Assembly: GCA_030039715.1 (NCBI GenBank)
Contig: JASHVA010000065.1
Location: forward strand, 1 to 6,350
Direction: 5' to 3'
DNA length: 6,350 nucleotides
From: Thermoplasmata archaeon
GTDB taxonomy: Archaea > Thermoplasmatota > Thermoplasmata > Lutacidiplasmatales > UBA184
The notes beneath the pieces are model-generated. The model did no database searches. It saw nothing but the letters and a program-made list of their open reading frames with translations, and had not been told where the DNA came from. Of this stretch, positions 4,822 through 6,350 are shown piece after piece. The stretch's first letter is position 1. Each line of letters opens with the position of its first letter. The position numbers were made by a program, and so were the translations under genes.

Positions 4822-5727
4822 TCAGACCGCGGTCTGCTCGAACAGCATGCCCCCGATGGACTCCGGGCTCCCCGGGGCGGCCTGGTACACGTCCCACGTC
4901 CCCTGATCCGTCGAGACGGGAAAATCGTACGTGACGTTGAACCAGGAGGTCCAACCGGGCAAGACCGCGCCGACGGAGACCGGCGCAACGACCTCGCCGC
5001 CGGCGCTCAGGTGGATCGGAATTCCAATCCCCATCTGCGAGGGCGGGACCGAGAACGTAAGGGGAAGGTACTCGATCGAGTCGTACCACTGGAGATTGTT
5101 CGTCCAGCCGAGCCCCGAACCGTCCAAGCTGCCGCTGGACCAGGGGCCGACCAAGGTCCCGTTCGAAAACGACCAGCCGAAGCTCCCGATCGGTTGAGCA
5201 GCGTACGAGGCGTTGAACTCCGACGAAGGGATGCCGTCGACCGAGAAGTTCGAGGGGAGCACGACCCGATCCCCCACACCGGCGGGGACCTGCGGCGTGG
5301 TCCAGCAGCCAACGCATCTCTCCCAGGGACCACTCGAGGGCGCGGTCGGTGTGAGGGAATACGCCGGGCACGACGCGGCTGCCCCGAATCCCGGCGCCCA
5401 GGCCAGGGTCACGGCGTTCATGGTCCAGTTGAACGTGTACAGGGCCGCGACGGAGCCGTTCGTGAACCCGGTAAATCCCTCGCCGAAGGTCGAGGTCGTG
5501 CCACCGTTGATCCGAGTCGTGATCTGGTTCCACTCGGTCAAGTTAGCGTATCCGCCGGGTGGTGCCACAGCCAGCCATTGTACGGTGGCGAGCGTCCCGC
5601 TGTATCCGATGACCGCCCCCACGCTACAGACCTGGTGAGCGGCGAGACCTTCGGCAGCGACGCCGGCACCGATCAGCGAGCCGCACGTCAAGGCCACCGC
5701 GAAGAGCCAAAAACCGCGGCTGCGCAT
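4822..5727 (-). CDS. Exported sequon-rich protein, unknown function
   Basis: No family is recognised. The 301-residue protein starts with MRSRGFWLFAVALTCG, a short basic stretch followed by a hydrophobic segment to about residue 30, typical of a signal peptide. The rest is rich in Ser, Thr, Gly, Trp and aromatics, as in extracellular beta-sandwich proteins. It carries seven N-glycosylation sequons (N62, N90, N100, N160, N172, N189, N264). Beyond the signal region it has four cysteines (34, 120, 138, 141); the last two form a CVGC pair that could bind metal or make a disulfide. No C-terminal membrane anchor is seen, so it may be secreted or bound to the envelope. The ATG at 5727 starts directly at the signal peptide. 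A TTG at 5760 would add 11 residues and overlap the likely promoter, so it was not chosen. Confidence 0.82.
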   Translation of the reverse strand: MRSRGFWLFAVALTCGSLIGAGVAAEGLAAHQVCSVGAVIGYSGTLATVQWLAVAPPGGYANLTEWNQITTRINGGTTSTFGEGFTGFTNGSVAALYTFNWTMNAVTLAWAPGFGAAASCPAYSLTPTAPSSGPWERCVGCWTTPQVPAGVGDRVVLPSNFSVDGIPSSEFNASYAAQPIGSFGWSFSNGTLVGPWSSGSLDGSGLGWTNNLQWYDSIEYLPLTFSVPPSQMGIGIPIHLSAGGEVVAPVSVGAVLPGWTSWFNVTYDFPVSTDQGTWDVYQAAPGSPESIGGMLFEQTAV

Positions 5728-5753
5728 CGCCGTACCCGTATGGATCCAGCGCG

Positions 5754-5765
5754 TACTCAAAACTT
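5754..5765 (-). promoter_or_regulatory. TATA-like element of the exported sequon-rich protein gene
   Basis: The minus strand reads AAGTTTTGAGTA. Its T-run is 32-35 bases before the ATG at 5727, implying a leader of only a few bases. The alternative TTG start at 5760 lies inside this tract, which argues against that start. Confidence 0.42.
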
Positions 5766-5841
5766 GCCCGCGCGCTCGGCGTGGCGTGCGGCGCGTCCGG
5801 ACGGGGCCGAATCACTCTCGGAACGCGGACGCTGCGAAGGT

Positions 5842-5879
5842 GGGCTCCCGGCCGTTCCCGGGCCGGCTTTTGGGCTCCC
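5842..5879 (+). terminator. Hairpin plus CTTTT flanked by GGGCTCCC repeats
   Basis: CCGGCC (5848-5853) pairs perfectly with GGCCGG (5861-5866), followed at once by CTTTT, which looks like an intrinsic terminator on the plus strand. The identical octamer GGGCTCCC occurs before and after it (5842-5849 and 5872-5879), 30 bases apart. No plus-strand gene lies immediately upstream, so it may instead block antisense transcription or act as a regulatory site for the ABC transporter gene that starts 113 bases downstream. Confidence 0.35.
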
Positions 5880-5953
5880 CTCGCGTTAGCTCCGCGCGAC
5901 TTAACTTCGAGGTGCGGACGTCATCGACGCCACGAGCGCACGGTCGCGGGGCC

Positions 5954-5963
5954 AACAATATTA
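5954..5963 (+). promoter_or_regulatory. TATA box of the ABC transporter ATPase gene
   Basis: AACAATATTA is a strong A/T-rich tract 29-38 bases before the GTG at 5992. It predicts a transcript starting at or a few bases before the start codon, and so supports that start. Confidence 0.55.
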
Positions 5964-5991
5964 GCCGGTCCGCCTCGGCCCGCCGTTCTTT

Positions 5992-6350
5992 GTGCAGGGC
6001 TCTACCCGTACCCCGATACTGACCACCGACGGCCTCACCCGGAAGTTCGGGGATTTCACCGCGGTCGACCACCTGACGCTCTCCGTGGACGCCGGCGAGA
6101 TCTTCGGACTCATCGGGCCGAACGGCGCCGGGAAGACGACCACGATCAAGATGCTCACGACGCTCTTGCCGATCACTTCGGGTGACGCCACGATCGCCGG
6201 GTTCGACGTGCGTCGCCAGCCGGCGGAGGTCCGACGCGCGATCGGCTACGTGCCCCAGCTCATCTCCGCGGACGCCCAGGTCACCGGTTACGAGAACCTC
6301 TGGGTGTTCGCCCGTCTCTATTCGATCCCGCGGGAGGAGCGGGAGGGGCG
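5992..6350 (+). CDS. ABC transporter ATP-binding protein, N-terminal part
   Basis: This is the first 119 or so residues of an ABC ATPase that continues past the window. The Walker A motif GPNGAGKTT (42-50) and the Q-loop glutamine in IGYVPQ (Gln89) are present; the signature motif and Walker B lie outside. The layout ILTTDGLTRKFGDFTAVDHL, then AGEIFGLIGPNGAGKTT, then TLLPITSGDATIAGFDV, is that of the DrrA/CcmA-type ATPases that pair with ABC-2 permeases to export drugs, lipids or polysaccharides; the cargo cannot be inferred. The predicted start is GTG at 5992, because the frame runs from there without interruption into the domain and an AATATTA element lies about 30 bases upstream. Other plus-strand frames here are shadows. 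A permease gene would be expected just downstream, beyond the window. Confidence 0.94.
   Translation, partial: MQGSTRTPILTTDGLTRKFGDFTAVDHLTLSVDAGEIFGLIGPNGAGKTTTIKMLTTLLPITSGDATIAGFDVRRQPAEVRRAIGYVPQLISADAQVTGYENLWVFARLYSIPREEREG

Noticed and set aside
5728..5760. TTG start at 5760 for the exported sequon-rich protein
   Set aside because: It lies inside the TATA-like tract and would put 11 non-hydrophobic residues before an otherwise typical signal peptide.
3466..5889. Very long plus-strand open frame (807 codons)
   Set aside because: It runs antisense to the toroid protein and the exported sequon-rich protein, and its translation is Arg/Pro/Gly-rich without any domain. It is a GC-bias shadow.
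1..6350. Mobile elements, CRISPR arrays, toxin-antitoxin or defence genes
   Set aside because: No transposase or integrase motif, no regularly spaced repeats and no paired small genes were seen; gene order and base composition look like ordinary chromosome.

Overview
The window is GC-rich and reads as archaeal, most likely from an uncultured Thermoplasmatota-type lineage; that lineage is an inference. The main support is an archaeal-type RNase P RNA gene. It is backed by A/T-rich TATA-like tracts mostly about 20-35 bases before start codons, with little or no 5' leader and few convincing Shine-Dalgarno sites, and by two predicted exported proteins rich in N-glycosylation sequons.

Layout. A HisA-related TIM-barrel protein lies on the minus strand (114-812), with a doubtful partial gene beyond it at the left edge. 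The RNase P RNA (894-1205, plus strand) diverges from it across an 81-base shared promoter region. About 240 bases of very GC-rich, hairpin-rich DNA without a recognisable gene follow. Then comes a Nudix hydrolase with an intact Nudix box (1449-2003, plus). Convergent to it is a small exported four-cysteine protein (2134-2616, minus). Divergent from that is a HAD-superfamily hydrolase (2835-3605, plus). Two more minus-strand genes follow: an alpha-toroid protein resembling terpene cyclases and prenyltransferases (3697-4722), and a larger exported sequon-rich protein (4822-5727). The right edge carries the start of an ABC transporter ATPase (5992 to the window end, plus) that is cut off by the window.

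How the genes relate. They do not form an obvious operon or pathway. Nearly every gene has its own TATA-like element and the strand changes repeatedly. The content is one housekeeping RNA, several small-molecule enzymes (Nudix, HAD, HisA-like, toroid protein) and surface or transport proteins. I found no mobile element, CRISPR array, tRNA or defence system. The points worth a second look are departures from family consensus in the HisA-like and HAD proteins, the undefined substrate of the toroid protein, the unusual leader of the small exported protein, and several hairpin or repeat structures in the intergenic DNA.
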